Origin: Wenyingzhuangia aestuarii
GTDB taxonomy: Bacteria; Bacteroidota; Bacteroidia; Flavobacteriales; Flavobacteriaceae
Assembly (NCBI RefSeq): GCF_011927765.1
Contig: NZ_JAATJG010000007.1
Coordinates: 1 to 64,000 of the forward strand
Direction of reading: 5' to 3'
Length of the DNA: 64,000 bases
Shown: in pieces, positions 33,538-43,000 of the stretch
Layout: every line of letters starts with the position of its first letter
How positions within the stretch are numbered: position 1 is the first letter of the stretch
Translations under genes and position numbers: made by a program
Notes under the pieces: model-generated
Seen by the model: only the letters and a program-made list of their open reading frames with translations
Told to the model about the DNA's origin: nothing
Database searches by the model: none

Positions 33538-34622
33538 TGATTGTTATATTTCTTTATAGTTGTCTGATTTTAAGTTTTGTTTTTGGATTGATTTTTTTAC
33601 CCAAATCAAAAATTGACCTTGCTATTCCCAAACAAAAATTTAGCATTCTAATCCCTTTTAGAAACGAAGCCGATAACTTAGAGACACTTTTAAAAAGTAT
33701 TGAACAACTAAATTATGCTCCTAATGATTTTGAAGTTATTTTAATTAATGATGCTTCTTCAGATAAATCTGTATCCATCATTAAAAATTGGCAAGAAAAA
33801 ATACCTAATCTACTCTTATTAGAAAACAGAAGAACTAGCAATTCTCCTAAAAAAGATGCCCTACAAGTAGGAATTAAGGTCGCTAAACATTCCTGGATTC
33901 TTACTACCGATGCAGATTGCCAGTTACCCATAAATTGGTTGCACTGCTACAATACTACTATTCATAAAAAAAAGAGTTTGTTTATAGCGGGTCCTATTAC
34001 CTTAGCTATCAAAAAAGGATTTGTACATCAATATCAGCTATTTGATTCTTTGAGCTTAATAGGAACTACTATGGGAAGTTTTGGACTGCAAAAACCTATG
34101 ATGTGTAATGCTGCCAATATGGGCTTTGATAAAAACAGCTATTTACAAATACATAACAACAATAGTTTTAACATTGCTAGTGGTGATGATATTTTTACTT
34201 TAGAAAGTTTTGTTAAAAACAATTCAAACAAGGTTCACTATTTAAATACCACAGAAGCTATTGTCCGCACAAAATCAGAAACAAACTGGAAAGCTGTTTT
34301 TCAGCAACGTATACGTTGGGCTGCTAAAAGCACACATTATAAAAACAACTTTACCAAACTGGTAGGATTACTTGTTTTAATTACTCAACTAACTCTATTA
34401 ATAAGTCTTGTTTATCAACCCATACTAGCTGTATTTCTATGGATGGTAAAAATTGGAGTTGATGGAATTTTATTATTTATAACCGCAGAAAAACTAAACC
34501 AAAACATCAATTATTGGAAATACATTCCAATAGCTATAATCTACCCTTTTCTAAATACTTATATAGGAATTAAAGCTTTGTTTGGTGGTTATACTTGGAA
34601 AGACAGAAGTTTTAACAGATAA
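33537..34622 (+). CDS. family 2 glycosyltransferase, membrane-bound
   Basis: 361 aa. An N-terminal signal anchor (IVIFLYSCLILSFVFGLIF) is followed by the GT-A core: ILIPFRNEADNLETLL, LINDASSDKS, the DXD-like TTDADCQLP (~125) and QQRIRWAAKS (QxxRW, ~255). Two or three C-terminal membrane helices follow. The architecture matches processive or lipid-linked GT2 enzymes. It overlaps the upstream flippase-like gene by one base and likely acts with it in cell-surface glycan synthesis. Confidence 0.88.
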   Translation: MIVIFLYSCLILSFVFGLIFLPKSKIDLAIPKQKFSILIPFRNEADNLETLLKSIEQLNYAPNDFEVILINDASSDKSVSIIKNWQEKIPNLLLLENRRTSNSPKKDALQVGIKVAKHSWILTTDADCQLPINWLHCYNTTIHKKKSLFIAGPITLAIKKGFVHQYQLFDSLSLIGTTMGSFGLQKPMMCNAANMGFDKNSYLQIHNNNSFNIASGDDIFTLESFVKNNSNKVHYLNTTEAIVRTKSETNWKAVFQQRIRWAAKSTHYKNNFTKLVGLLVLITQLTLLISLVYQPILAVFLWMVKIGVDGILLFITAEKLNQNINYWKYIPIAIIYPFLNTYIGIKALFGGYTWKDRSFNR

Positions 34623-34658
34623 GTTTTATTATATTTAAGTAACCTAAAATCACATTTT

Positions 34659-35009
34659 ATGTGGACTCAACTTCAATTACTCATTACACCTATTCTCTTG
34701 GGGGCTATCTCTATTATTACAGGTCTTTTAATGTTAATGTTTCCTCCTAAAGAAATAAATGCACTCTATGGTTATAGAACTAAAAGATCTATGTCCAACC
34801 AACAACTTTGGGATTTTTCTCAGAAGTTTTCTGCAAAAAAAATGATACAAACAGGAATTCTTCTTTTAATAGCTAGCTTTATAATTGCTGCTTTTAAAAT
34901 TCCTCAAAAAGCATATCCTATACTTGTTATTACAGGAATTATAGTAGCAGTGCTCTCCATAATTTCTGTTATTTTTATTACAGAACAAAAATTAAAACAG
35001 AAACTCTAA
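34659..35009 (+). CDS. SdpI-family membrane protein
   Basis: 116 aa with three hydrophobic helices. The middle motif YGYRTKRSMSNQQLWDFSQKFSAK is typical of the SdpI/YhfL family (immunity-like or signal-transducing membrane proteins). It begins 37 bp after the glycosyltransferase gene. The function in Bacteroidota is not known. Confidence 0.82.
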   Translation: MWTQLQLLITPILLGAISIITGLLMLMFPPKEINALYGYRTKRSMSNQQLWDFSQKFSAKKMIQTGILLLIASFIIAAFKIPQKAYPILVITGIIVAVLSIISVIFITEQKLKQKL

Positions 35010-35025
35010 AACGTTTTTTTAATTG

Positions 35026-35160
35026 TTACTTCCCAAAAAACTGAGAAACTAAAGTATCTGCATTCTTCAGTAAGTACAATACAACAAACAACACAACTAC
35101 TAATAAAATTACTCTTAGTCGGTTGGGCTTTTTTCTTTTTAATCTTGAAAACTCAGTCAT
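35026..35160 (-). CDS. 44-aa single-span membrane protein
   Basis: Reads MTEFSRLKRKKPNRLRVILL and continues through a strongly hydrophobic helix (VVVLFVVLYLL) to NADTLVSQFFGK. The ATG comes 1 nt after the mnmD stop, which suggests translational coupling. A positive N-terminus before the helix predicts N-in topology. Small single-span proteins of this kind are common but mostly uncharacterised. Too short for most gene finders. Confidence 0.6.
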   Translation of the reverse strand: MTEFSRLKRKKPNRLRVILLVVVLFVVLYLLKNADTLVSQFFGK

Positions 35161-35161
35161 T

Positions 35162-35827
35162 CTATTCGTTTTTGGTTCCTCTTAACATTTCTCTTTTTCC
35201 TGGAGGACCAGGCAATCTTTCTACAACAAAACCAACAGTTTGCATTGCTCTACGCACACTCCCTTTGGCAGCATAGGTTACAATTTTACCTCCGGGTCTT
35301 AAAGCTTTAAACATGATTTCAAAAATTTCTTCGGACCATAACTCTGGTTGTACTTTTGCTCCAAAAGCATCAAAGTAAATCAAATCAAAAGCAGCTACAT
35401 CCGTAATGTTATGAAAAAACATTTGTCTTTTTGTTAACGTAAAATTTGGACTTACTTGCTGTGGTTTGTTCCAAGGAGTCAAGTGCATCTCCTCAAACTT
35501 ATGTGATAAATTTCTGGTATCTAATTCAGACACATAATTTAAAGCTAACAACTCATCTTCTCTAACAGGATACGCTTCTACTCCCACATAATTAATAGTA
35601 CGAGTATCTTTAGCAGTTTCTAATAAAGTAATAAACGCGTTTAGTCCAGTACCAAAACCTATTTCTAAAATAGAAAAATCATCTTTTTCCATAGCTCTGT
35701 AGCCCATCTCTATGAACACATGATAAGCTTCTTGTATAGCTCCATGGGTAGAATGATAACTCTCATTCCATGCAGGTAAATGAATCGTGGTCGATCCATC
35801 AGATGTAACTATGATTTTTCTTTTCAA
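35162..35827 (-). CDS. mnmD: tRNA (mnm5s2U34) methyltransferase MnmD
   Basis: 221 aa. The N-terminus TSDGSTTIHLPAWNESYHSTHGA, read in parts, and the SAM-binding LEIGFGTGLNAF (~60) are characteristic of MnmD, as is YFDAFGAKVQPELW. This is the stand-alone methylase half of MnmC; it completes the wobble-uridine modification of certain tRNAs. There is no fused oxidase domain, which is normal for Bacteroidota. A TATATTTG box lies upstream on the minus strand (35847-35854). Confidence 0.9.
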   Translation of the reverse strand: MKRKIIVTSDGSTTIHLPAWNESYHSTHGAIQEAYHVFIEMGYRAMEKDDFSILEIGFGTGLNAFITLLETAKDTRTINYVGVEAYPVREDELLALNYVSELDTRNLSHKFEEMHLTPWNKPQQVSPNFTLTKRQMFFHNITDVAAFDLIYFDAFGAKVQPELWSEEIFEIMFKALRPGGKIVTYAAKGSVRRAMQTVGFVVERLPGPPGKREMLRGTKNE

Positions 35828-35887
35828 AACAGTTAAATTGTTGTTGCAAATATAGGTATTAATATACTTTGTTAAAAAGTGTTTTTA

Positions 35888-35920
35888 TTGCACACATTAC
35901 AATTTTTATATTTACTTTTG
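35888..35920 (+). promoter_or_regulatory. ilvE promoter: TTG (-33) and TACTTTTG (-7)
   Basis: TTG at 35888-35890 and TACTTTTG at 35913-35920 are separated by 22 bp, as in Bacteroidota housekeeping promoters. The ATG at 35955 leaves a leader of ~30 nt. Confidence 0.55.
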
Positions 35921-35954
35921 TTCTTCATAAATATATTTTTTTACAAACGAAATC

Positions 35955-37028
35955 ATGGGAATAAACAACCAGAACATCACGATTACAAAATCTGCAACCA
36001 CAAAGATTAATGAGGTAGATTTTAACAACTTATCGTTTGGAGAAAACTTTACAGATCACATGTTTGAGTGTGATTATATTGATGGGAAATGGACTAATGC
36101 AAAAATTAGACCTTACGGACCAATTTCTTTGGACCCATCTGCTAAAGTTTTCCACTACGGACAAGCTGTATTTGAAGGAATGAAAGCCTACAAATCGTTA
36201 GATAACGTCGTCTGGTTATTTAGACCTGAACAAAACTTTGAAAGATTAAACAAATCTTCTGAAAGATTAGCTATTCCAGAATTTCCTAAAGATTTATTCT
36301 TTGACGGAATGGAAATGTTATTAAATATAGATAAAGACTGGATTCAGACTACAGAAGGTAGTTCTATGTACATTCGTCCATTTATCATTGCTACAGAACC
36401 TGGTGTGTCGGCATCGCCTGCTAAACAATATAAATTTATGTTTATATTATCTCCTGCGCAATCGTATTACAGCGGAGAAGTAAGCGTATTATTTGCTGAT
36501 AAATTTAGCCGTTCTGCTAGTGGAGGTGTTGGATTTGCAAAATGTGCTGGTAACTACGCAGGACAATTTTATCCTACTAAATTAGCAAACGAAGCAGGAT
36601 ACCAACAAGTAGTTTGGACAGATTCTAGTACACACGAAAACTTAGAAGAAGCGGGAACAATGAACGTATTCTTTAGAGTAGGTGATACTTTAATTACAGC
36701 TCCAACATCTGACAGAATTCTAGATGGTATTACTCGTAAAAGTGTAATTGCTATTGCAGAAAAAGAAGGATTAAAAGTTGAAATTAGAGACGTTTCTGTA
36801 TTCGAAATTGAAGAAGCTGCTAAAAACGGAACCTTACAAGAAATGTTTGGTGCAGGTACTGCTGCTGTAATTAATCCTATTGTTAGCTTTAACTTTAAAG
36901 GAAACGATTACAACTTACCTAAACTAGAAAACAGTTATGCTTCTTTATTTAAAAAAGCAATTACTGATATTCAAACAGGAAAAACAGAAGATCCATTTGG
37001 TTGGAGATATGCTGTAAGATCAATCTAA
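35955..37028 (+). CDS. ilvE: branched-chain amino-acid aminotransferase
   Basis: 357 aa, normal for the long IlvE type. PLP-fold IV features: the N-terminal GPISLDPSAKVFHYGQAVFEG, read in parts, YIRPFIIATEP, the catalytic Lys in GGVGFAKCAGNYA (~200) and EEAGTMNVFF (~235). It makes or degrades leucine, isoleucine and valine with 2-oxoglutarate. It is a single gene ending in a strong terminator. Confidence 0.95.
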   Translation: MGINNQNITITKSATTKINEVDFNNLSFGENFTDHMFECDYIDGKWTNAKIRPYGPISLDPSAKVFHYGQAVFEGMKAYKSLDNVVWLFRPEQNFERLNKSSERLAIPEFPKDLFFDGMEMLLNIDKDWIQTTEGSSMYIRPFIIATEPGVSASPAKQYKFMFILSPAQSYYSGEVSVLFADKFSRSASGGVGFAKCAGNYAGQFYPTKLANEAGYQQVVWTDSSTHENLEEAGTMNVFFRVGDTLITAPTSDRILDGITRKSVIAIAEKEGLKVEIRDVSVFEIEEAAKNGTLQEMFGAGTAAVINPIVSFNFKGNDYNLPKLENSYASLFKKAITDIQTGKTEDPFGWRYAVRSI

Positions 37029-37049
37029 ATAAGACCGACATATAATTAA

Positions 37050-37075
37050 AAGAGCCTTTTATAGGCTCTTTTTTT
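37050..37075 (+). terminator. terminator after ilvE
   Basis: AAGAGCCT (37050-37057) pairs with AGGCTCTT (37063-37070), followed by a T-run. Confidence 0.85.
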
Positions 37076-37076
37076 G

Positions 37077-37084
37077 TAAATTTG
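37077..37084 (+). promoter_or_regulatory. -7 promoter box of nadA-nadB (TAAATTTG)
   Basis: Directly after the ilvE terminator and 19 nt before the nadA ATG. Confidence 0.6.
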
Positions 37085-37103
37085 TACTTCAAAACTATTT
37101 TTA

Positions 37104-38102
37104 ATGGACACTTTAGCTCAAGCAAAAGAAAACTTAAACAATAAAGGATTTTTAGACATCGATACTAAAAGCACTACAGATTATGTTGCTGAAATCAATC
37201 GACTAAAAAAAGAAAAGAACGCTGTAATACTAGCTCACTATTATCAAGAAGAAGCTATTCAAGATATTGCAGATTTTGTAGGTGATAGTTTACAATTAGC
37301 ACAAGAAGCTGCCAAAACAGATGCTGATATTATTGTATTCTGTGGAGTGCATTTTATGGCCGAAACTGCCAAAATATTAAACCCTAAAAAGAAGGTTTTA
37401 TTACCCGATTTAAATGCAGGTTGTTCTCTAGCAGATTCTTGTCCACCAGAAGACTTTAAAGCTTTTAAAGCCAAATATCCAGATCATAAAGTAGTTACTT
37501 ATATTAACTGTTCTGCAGAAATTAAAACAATGAGTGATATTGTTTGTACTTCTTCTAATGCCGTTAAAATTATTAACTCTTTTCCAAAAGATCAAAAAAT
37601 AATCTTTGCTCCAGATAAAAACTTAGGTGATTATTTAAACAAAGAAACTGGTAGAAACATGGTTCTTTGGGATGGTGCTTGTATGGTACACGAAGCTTTT
37701 TCTATTGAAAAACTATTAACATTAGCAGCAGAACATCCTGATGCTGAAATTATTGCACATCCAGAATCTCCTTCTCATATTTTAAAAACAGCTAGTTACA
37801 TTGGTTCTACTGCAGGATTGTTAAAATATGCTAGAGAAAGTAAAAACGAGAAATTTATTGTAGCTACCGAAGCAGGGATCCTACACCAAATGATACAACA
37901 AGTTCCAAACAAAACTTTAATTGCAGCTCCATCAGAAGAAGATAACTCTTGTGCTTGTAGCGAATGTTTTTACATGCGTATGAATACCATGAAAAAATTA
38001 TTTTTATGTTTAGAACACGAATTACCGGCTATAGAGGTAGAAGAAGCATTGGCAAAAGATGCTTTAATTCCTATTCAAAAAATGTTAGCCCTTTCTAAAT
38101 AA
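37104..38102 (+). CDS. nadA: quinolinate synthase NadA
   Basis: 332 aa. [4Fe-4S] ligands are visible in context: [11 protein letters not shown] (~110), a middle cysteine in VCTSSNA or GACMVHEAF, and CACSECFYM (~285). The N-terminal [25 protein letters not shown], read in parts, is the classic NadA start. It condenses iminoaspartate with dihydroxyacetone phosphate to quinolinate. It lies 4 bp before nadB, the enzyme that supplies the iminoaspartate. Confidence 0.96.
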   Translation: MDTLAQAKENLNNKGFLDIDTKSTTDYVAEINRLKKEKNAVILAHYYQEEAIQDIADFVGDSLQLAQEAAKTDADIIVFCGVHFMAETAKILNPKKKVLLPDLNAGCSLADSCPPEDFKAFKAKYPDHKVVTYINCSAEIKTMSDIVCTSSNAVKIINSFPKDQKIIFAPDKNLGDYLNKETGRNMVLWDGACMVHEAFSIEKLLTLAAEHPDAEIIAHPESPSHILKTASYIGSTAGLLKYARESKNEKFIVATEAGILHQMIQQVPNKTLIAAPSEEDNSCACSECFYMRMNTMKKLFLCLEHELPAIEVEEALAKDALIPIQKMLALSK

Positions 38103-38106
38103 TCTT

Positions 38107-39690
38107 ATGATTAAAACTGATTTTTTAGTAATTGGTTCTGGAATTGCAGGACTCTCTTACGCTTTAAAAGTAGCCAAACATTATAAAAACGGTTCGGTTA
38201 CCATAGTTACCAAAGCTGCCAAAGAAGAAAGTAATACTAAATATGCACAAGGAGGTATTGCAACCGTTACCAACACAGATACGGATTCTTTTGAAGAACA
38301 CATACAAGACACCCTAATTGCAGGTGATGGTTTGTGTGATGAAAAGGTAGTGCGAATGGTTGTAGAAGAAGCTCCAAAAAGATTAGAAGAATTAATTGCT
38401 TGGGGAACTCAGTTTGATAAAACCAACAAAGGTGACTATAGTTTAGGTCGTGAAGGTGGACATTCTCAAAACAGAATTTTACATCATAAAGATGTTACAG
38501 GTTCCGAAATTGCTCGTGCTTTGTTACAAGAAGTAGAAAACACTCCTAACATTACCTTACTAGAAGATCATTTTACTGTAGATTTTATTACAGACCATCA
38601 TATTCTTAGAGCTCAAGGCCACGAGAAAACAGTAACTCATAGAGATGAAATTACTTGTTATGGTGCCTATGTTTTAGATGAACATACTCAAGAAATAAAA
38701 ACAATAACCGCCAAAATTACACTTTTAGCTGCTGGAGGAAGTGGACAAGTTTACAGAACAACCACCAATCCTAAAATAGCTACAGGTGATGGAATTGCAA
38801 TGGCCTACAGAGCCAAAGCAAAAATTCAAGATATTGAATTTATTCAGTTTCATCCAACAGCATTACATCAAGAACCGGCACAATCTCCAGCTTTTTTAAT
38901 TACAGAAGCCGTTCGTGGAGAAGGTGGAATTTTACGTAATATTCATGGAGAACGTTTCATGGAAAAATACGATGATCGTTTAGAATTAGCTCCAAGAGAT
39001 ATTGTAGCTAGAGCTATAGATACCGAATTAAAATTAACAGGTGAAGATTATGTGTATTTAGATTGTAAACACATAGATCCTGAACATTTTGTAAATCACT
39101 TTCCTAACATTACCGAAAAATGTAAATCTTTAGGTATTAATGTTCACAAAGATTACATTCCTGTAACTCCCGCTGCACACTATATTTGTGGAGGTGTTGC
39201 TGTTAATACAAATGGAGAAACTTCTTTAGAAAACCTATACGCTTGTGGTGAATGTTCTAGAACAGGATTGCACGGAGCCAATAGATTAGCTTCAAACTCT
39301 TTAATTGAAGCCGTAGTATATGCTCATAAAAGTTATGAACATGCCGTTGCGAAACTAGATACTTTAAAATTTAGAGACGACATTCCTGCATGGGATGATA
39401 CAGATACATCTCAAAATAAAGAAAACATTTTAATTACCCACGATAGAAAAGATATTCAGAAAATAATGAGTAATTACGTAGGTATTGTTCGTTCTGATGA
39501 GCGTTTGTTACGTGCTGCCAATCGTATAGAAATGTTGTACCAAGAAAACAAAGAATTGTACAAAAAAGCTAAGTTATCTGTACCTATTTGTGAATTAAGA
39601 AACATGATTACCAATGCTTACTTAATTACACAATCCTCTATGGAACGTAAAGAAAACAAAGGTGGTTTTTTTAGCAAAGATTGTTTGTAA
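38107..39690 (+). CDS. nadB: L-aspartate oxidase NadB
   Basis: 527 aa. An N-terminal FAD-binding GSGIAGLSYAL is followed by TKYAQGGIA and the fumarate-reductase-type active-site region GREGGHSQNRILHHKD (~120-135), then FIQFHPTAL, and YACGECSRTGLHGANRLASN near residue 380. It oxidises aspartate to iminoaspartate, the first step of NAD synthesis. Cotranscribed with nadA. Confidence 0.96.
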   Translation: MIKTDFLVIGSGIAGLSYALKVAKHYKNGSVTIVTKAAKEESNTKYAQGGIATVTNTDTDSFEEHIQDTLIAGDGLCDEKVVRMVVEEAPKRLEELIAWGTQFDKTNKGDYSLGREGGHSQNRILHHKDVTGSEIARALLQEVENTPNITLLEDHFTVDFITDHHILRAQGHEKTVTHRDEITCYGAYVLDEHTQEIKTITAKITLLAAGGSGQVYRTTTNPKIATGDGIAMAYRAKAKIQDIEFIQFHPTALHQEPAQSPAFLITEAVRGEGGILRNIHGERFMEKYDDRLELAPRDIVARAIDTELKLTGEDYVYLDCKHIDPEHFVNHFPNITEKCKSLGINVHKDYIPVTPAAHYICGGVAVNTNGETSLENLYACGECSRTGLHGANRLASNSLIEAVVYAHKSYEHAVAKLDTLKFRDDIPAWDDTDTSQNKENILITHDRKDIQKIMSNYVGIVRSDERLLRAANRIEMLYQENKELYKKAKLSVPICELRNMITNAYLITQSSMERKENKGGFFSKDCL

Positions 39691-39702
39691 CCTTAAAAAC
39701 AA

Positions 39703-39710
39703 TATCTTTG
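39703..39710 (+). promoter_or_regulatory. -7 promoter box (TATCTTTG), leaderless arrangement
   Basis: TATCTTTG ends 5 nt before the ATG at 39716, so the mRNA probably begins at or beside the start codon. It drives the metal-efflux locus. Confidence 0.6.
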
Positions 39711-39715
39711 CTTTT

Positions 39716-40036
39716 ATGAAGTTGATTGCATTTGTACTTTCTTTGATACTTTTTACCATGGTAGCTTTACCGTGTACAGACAGTATGTTTAAATGTACAA
39801 ATGAAAACAATACCGTAGAACTTCATCAAACTCACCAAGAACATTCTCATGAAACTCATGATGAATGTACACCACTTTGTACTTGTAATTGTTGTGGTAC
39901 TTCTATTACCATTCCTTTATTAATCACATTTAAAGAAAGAACTATTAAAATTTACGACACCAATCGTTTTTTTTACACCTACAATTATCACTACAAATTT
40001 GCCAAAGGTCTTTGGCATCCACCAAACATTAGTTAA
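39716..40036 (+). CDS. DUF6660-like Cys/His-rich exported protein of a metal-efflux locus
   Basis: 106 aa from ATG 39716; an upstream ATG at 39662 lies before the promoter box. It has a signal peptide (KLIAFVLSLILFTMVALPC), then a His-rich stretch (HQTHQEHSHETHDE) and a Cys cluster (CTPLCTCNCCG). A potential metal-binding periplasmic protein. Small proteins of this type precede CzcA-type pumps in many Bacteroidota; I recall the name DUF6660 but am not certain of it. Confidence 0.65.
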   Translation: MKLIAFVLSLILFTMVALPCTDSMFKCTNENNTVELHQTHQEHSHETHDECTPLCTCNCCGTSITIPLLITFKERTIKIYDTNRFFYTYNYHYKFAKGLWHPPNIS

Positions 40037-40096
40037 ACTATTTATTAGGATAAGTCCGCCTTGTCATCACATAAAGTTTAACTAAAAACAACAAAC

Positions 40097-43000
40097 ATGT
40101 TTGATAAAATCATAGCTTATTCGGTTAAGAATAAGTTTATCATTGGGCTATTTATGATGGCTCTAACCATTTGGGGTGTCTACTCTTTAAGACAAATTCC
40201 TATTGATGCCGTTCCTGACATCACCAATAATCAGGTACAAATTATAACCGTTACTCCCACATTGGCTACTCAAGAAGTAGAACAATTTATTACAACACCT
40301 ATTGAATTGTCTTTACAGAGTCTTCAAAAAACAGAAGAAATTAGATCTATTTCTCGTTTTGGATTGTCTGTAATTACAGTCGTTTTTCAAGAAGATTACG
40401 ACATTTATTTAGCTCGTCAACTGGTAAGCGAACGTTTAAAAGAAGCCCAAAACAATATTCCTAACGGATTAGGAACTCCAGAAATGGCTCCTATTTCTAC
40501 AGGATTGGGAGAAATCTATCAATATGTGGTTCGTCCTAAAAAAGGGTACGAAAAGCAATACAATGCAACCCAATTACGAACTATTCAAGATTGGATTGTA
40601 AAAAGACAACTGTTAGGAATTGAGGGAGTTGCCGAAATTAATTCCATGGGAGGGTATTTAAAACAATACGAAGTTGCTATTGACCCTATGGTTTTAAAAG
40701 CCATGAGCTTAAACATTACAGATGTTTTTGATGCCTTAGAAAAAAGCAACGAAAATACTGGAGGTGCTTATATAGAAAAAAATCCAAACACTTATTATAT
40801 CCGTGCAGAAGGGATTGCAAAATCTTTAGAAGACATCGGAAACATTGTAATTCACAACCAAAACAACACACCAGTTTTAATAAAAGATGTAGCAAAAGTG
40901 CATTATGGAAAAGCACCTAGATACGGAGCTTTGGTTCGTGATGGTGAAGAAGTTGTAGGTGGAAAAGTAATGATGTTTAAAGGAGCTAACTCTGCCCAAG
41001 TAACCGAATTAGTGAAAGAAAGAGTCCTTCAAATTCAGAAATCTTTACCAGAAGGTGTAGTTGTAGAACCTTATTTGGTAAGAGATAAATTAATTCAAAC
41101 CGCCATAGGAACGGTAGAAAAAAATCTAATTGAAGGGGGGTTAATCGTCATTTTTATTTTGGTCTTATTATTAGGAAACTGGAGAGCAGGATTAATTGTA
41201 GCCTCTGTTATTCCTTTTGCTATGTTGTTTGCCATTTCTATGATGAACTTACTAGGAATTTCGGCCAACTTAATGAGTTTAGGAGCCATTGATTTTGGAT
41301 TAATTGTAGATGGTGCCGTAATTATTGTAGAAGCCATTGTGCACAGATTACAGCTAAAACATGCAGGGAAACAATTAACTAAAAAGATGATGAACAAAGA
41401 AGTGATTTCATCTTCTCAAAAAATTAGAAGTTCTGCTGCTTTTGGAGAAATCATTATTTTAATGGTTTACATTCCTATTTTGGCTTTGGTTGGTATTGAA
41501 GGAAAAATGTTTAAACCTATGGCACAAACTGTTATGTTAGCTATTACAGGGGCTTTAATTTTATCATTGACATATGTTCCCATGATGGCAGCTTTGTTTT
41601 TAAACAAGCACATCAGTACAAAAAAAACATTTGCAGATAAATTGATAGAAGCCATTCAGAAAAAATACCAACCTGTTTTAGAAAAAGCCTTAAAACATCA
41701 GAAAGCTTTTATTGGAGGAACAGTTGCTGTATTCTTAATTACACTACTTGCCTTTACCAAAATGGGAGGTGAATTTATTCCTACGTTAGAAGAAGGAGAT
41801 TTGGCCATGCAACAAATTTTACCTCCGGGAAGTTCTTTAACTCAGAGTATAGAAACAGCCAAAAGGATTCAAAACAAGTTGATGAAAGAGTTTCCTGAAA
41901 TTCAGGATATTGTTGCCAATATAGGATCTGCTGAAATTCCAACCGATCCAATGCCTGTAGAAGTTGCTGATTATACTTTGGTGATGAAACCTAAAAAAGA
42001 ATGGACTTCTGCAGAAAACAGACAAGATTTATTTGAAAAAATAGAAACTTCTTTACACGATATTCCTGGAGTTGGTTATGAATTTTCTCAACCTATACAA
42101 TTACGTTTTAACGAGTTGATGACAGGAACCAAAGCTGATATTGCTATTAAATTGTTTGGTGATGATTTAGACATCTTATACAACAAAGCCAAAGATGCAG
42201 AAAAAATAATTAAACAATTAGCTGGTGTAGGTACTGTAAATGTGGAGCAAACTGTAGGAATGCCACAAATTATGATAGATTATGATTATGCCAAACTGGC
42301 CCAATATGGTTTACATGTACAAGATGTAAACAAAATAATTAGAACCGCTTTTGCAGGTGAAAAAGCTGGAGTTATTTACGAAGGAGAAAAAAGATTTGAC
42401 TTGGTGGTTCGCTTAGACCAAAGCCATAGAGCTGAAATTGATGATCTTCAAAGTCTATTTATTTCTTTAGATGATGGAAGTCAAATTCCTTTAAGTAGCG
42501 TTGCCAACATTGCTTTCAAAAATGCTCCTATGCAGGTTTCTAGAGAAAATACCAATAGGCGAATTGTAATTGGTGTGAACGTTGGAAATACTGATGTAGA
42601 AACTTTAGTAGGTAAAATTCAAACAGAATTAGATAGCAAATTAAATCTACCATCAGGGTATTACTTTACCTATGGAGGACAATTTGAAAACCTAAAAGCT
42701 GCCAATGCACGTTTGTCTGTCGCTCTACCAATTGCTTTAGCATTAATTTTTATTTTACTCTACTTTACGTTTGGTTCTTTTAAACAAGCCGCTTTAATTT
42801 TTACAGCTATTCCATTATCTGCTATTGGTGGTGTTTGGGCTTTGCAATTAAGAGATATGCCTTTTAGTATTTCTGCTGGAATTGGATTTATTGCCTTATT
42901 TGGTGTAGCCGTATTAAATGGTATTGTATTAATTGGTTATTTAAATCAACTTAAAAAAGAAGGAATGGAAAATGTATATGATAGAATTTTAAAAGGAACC

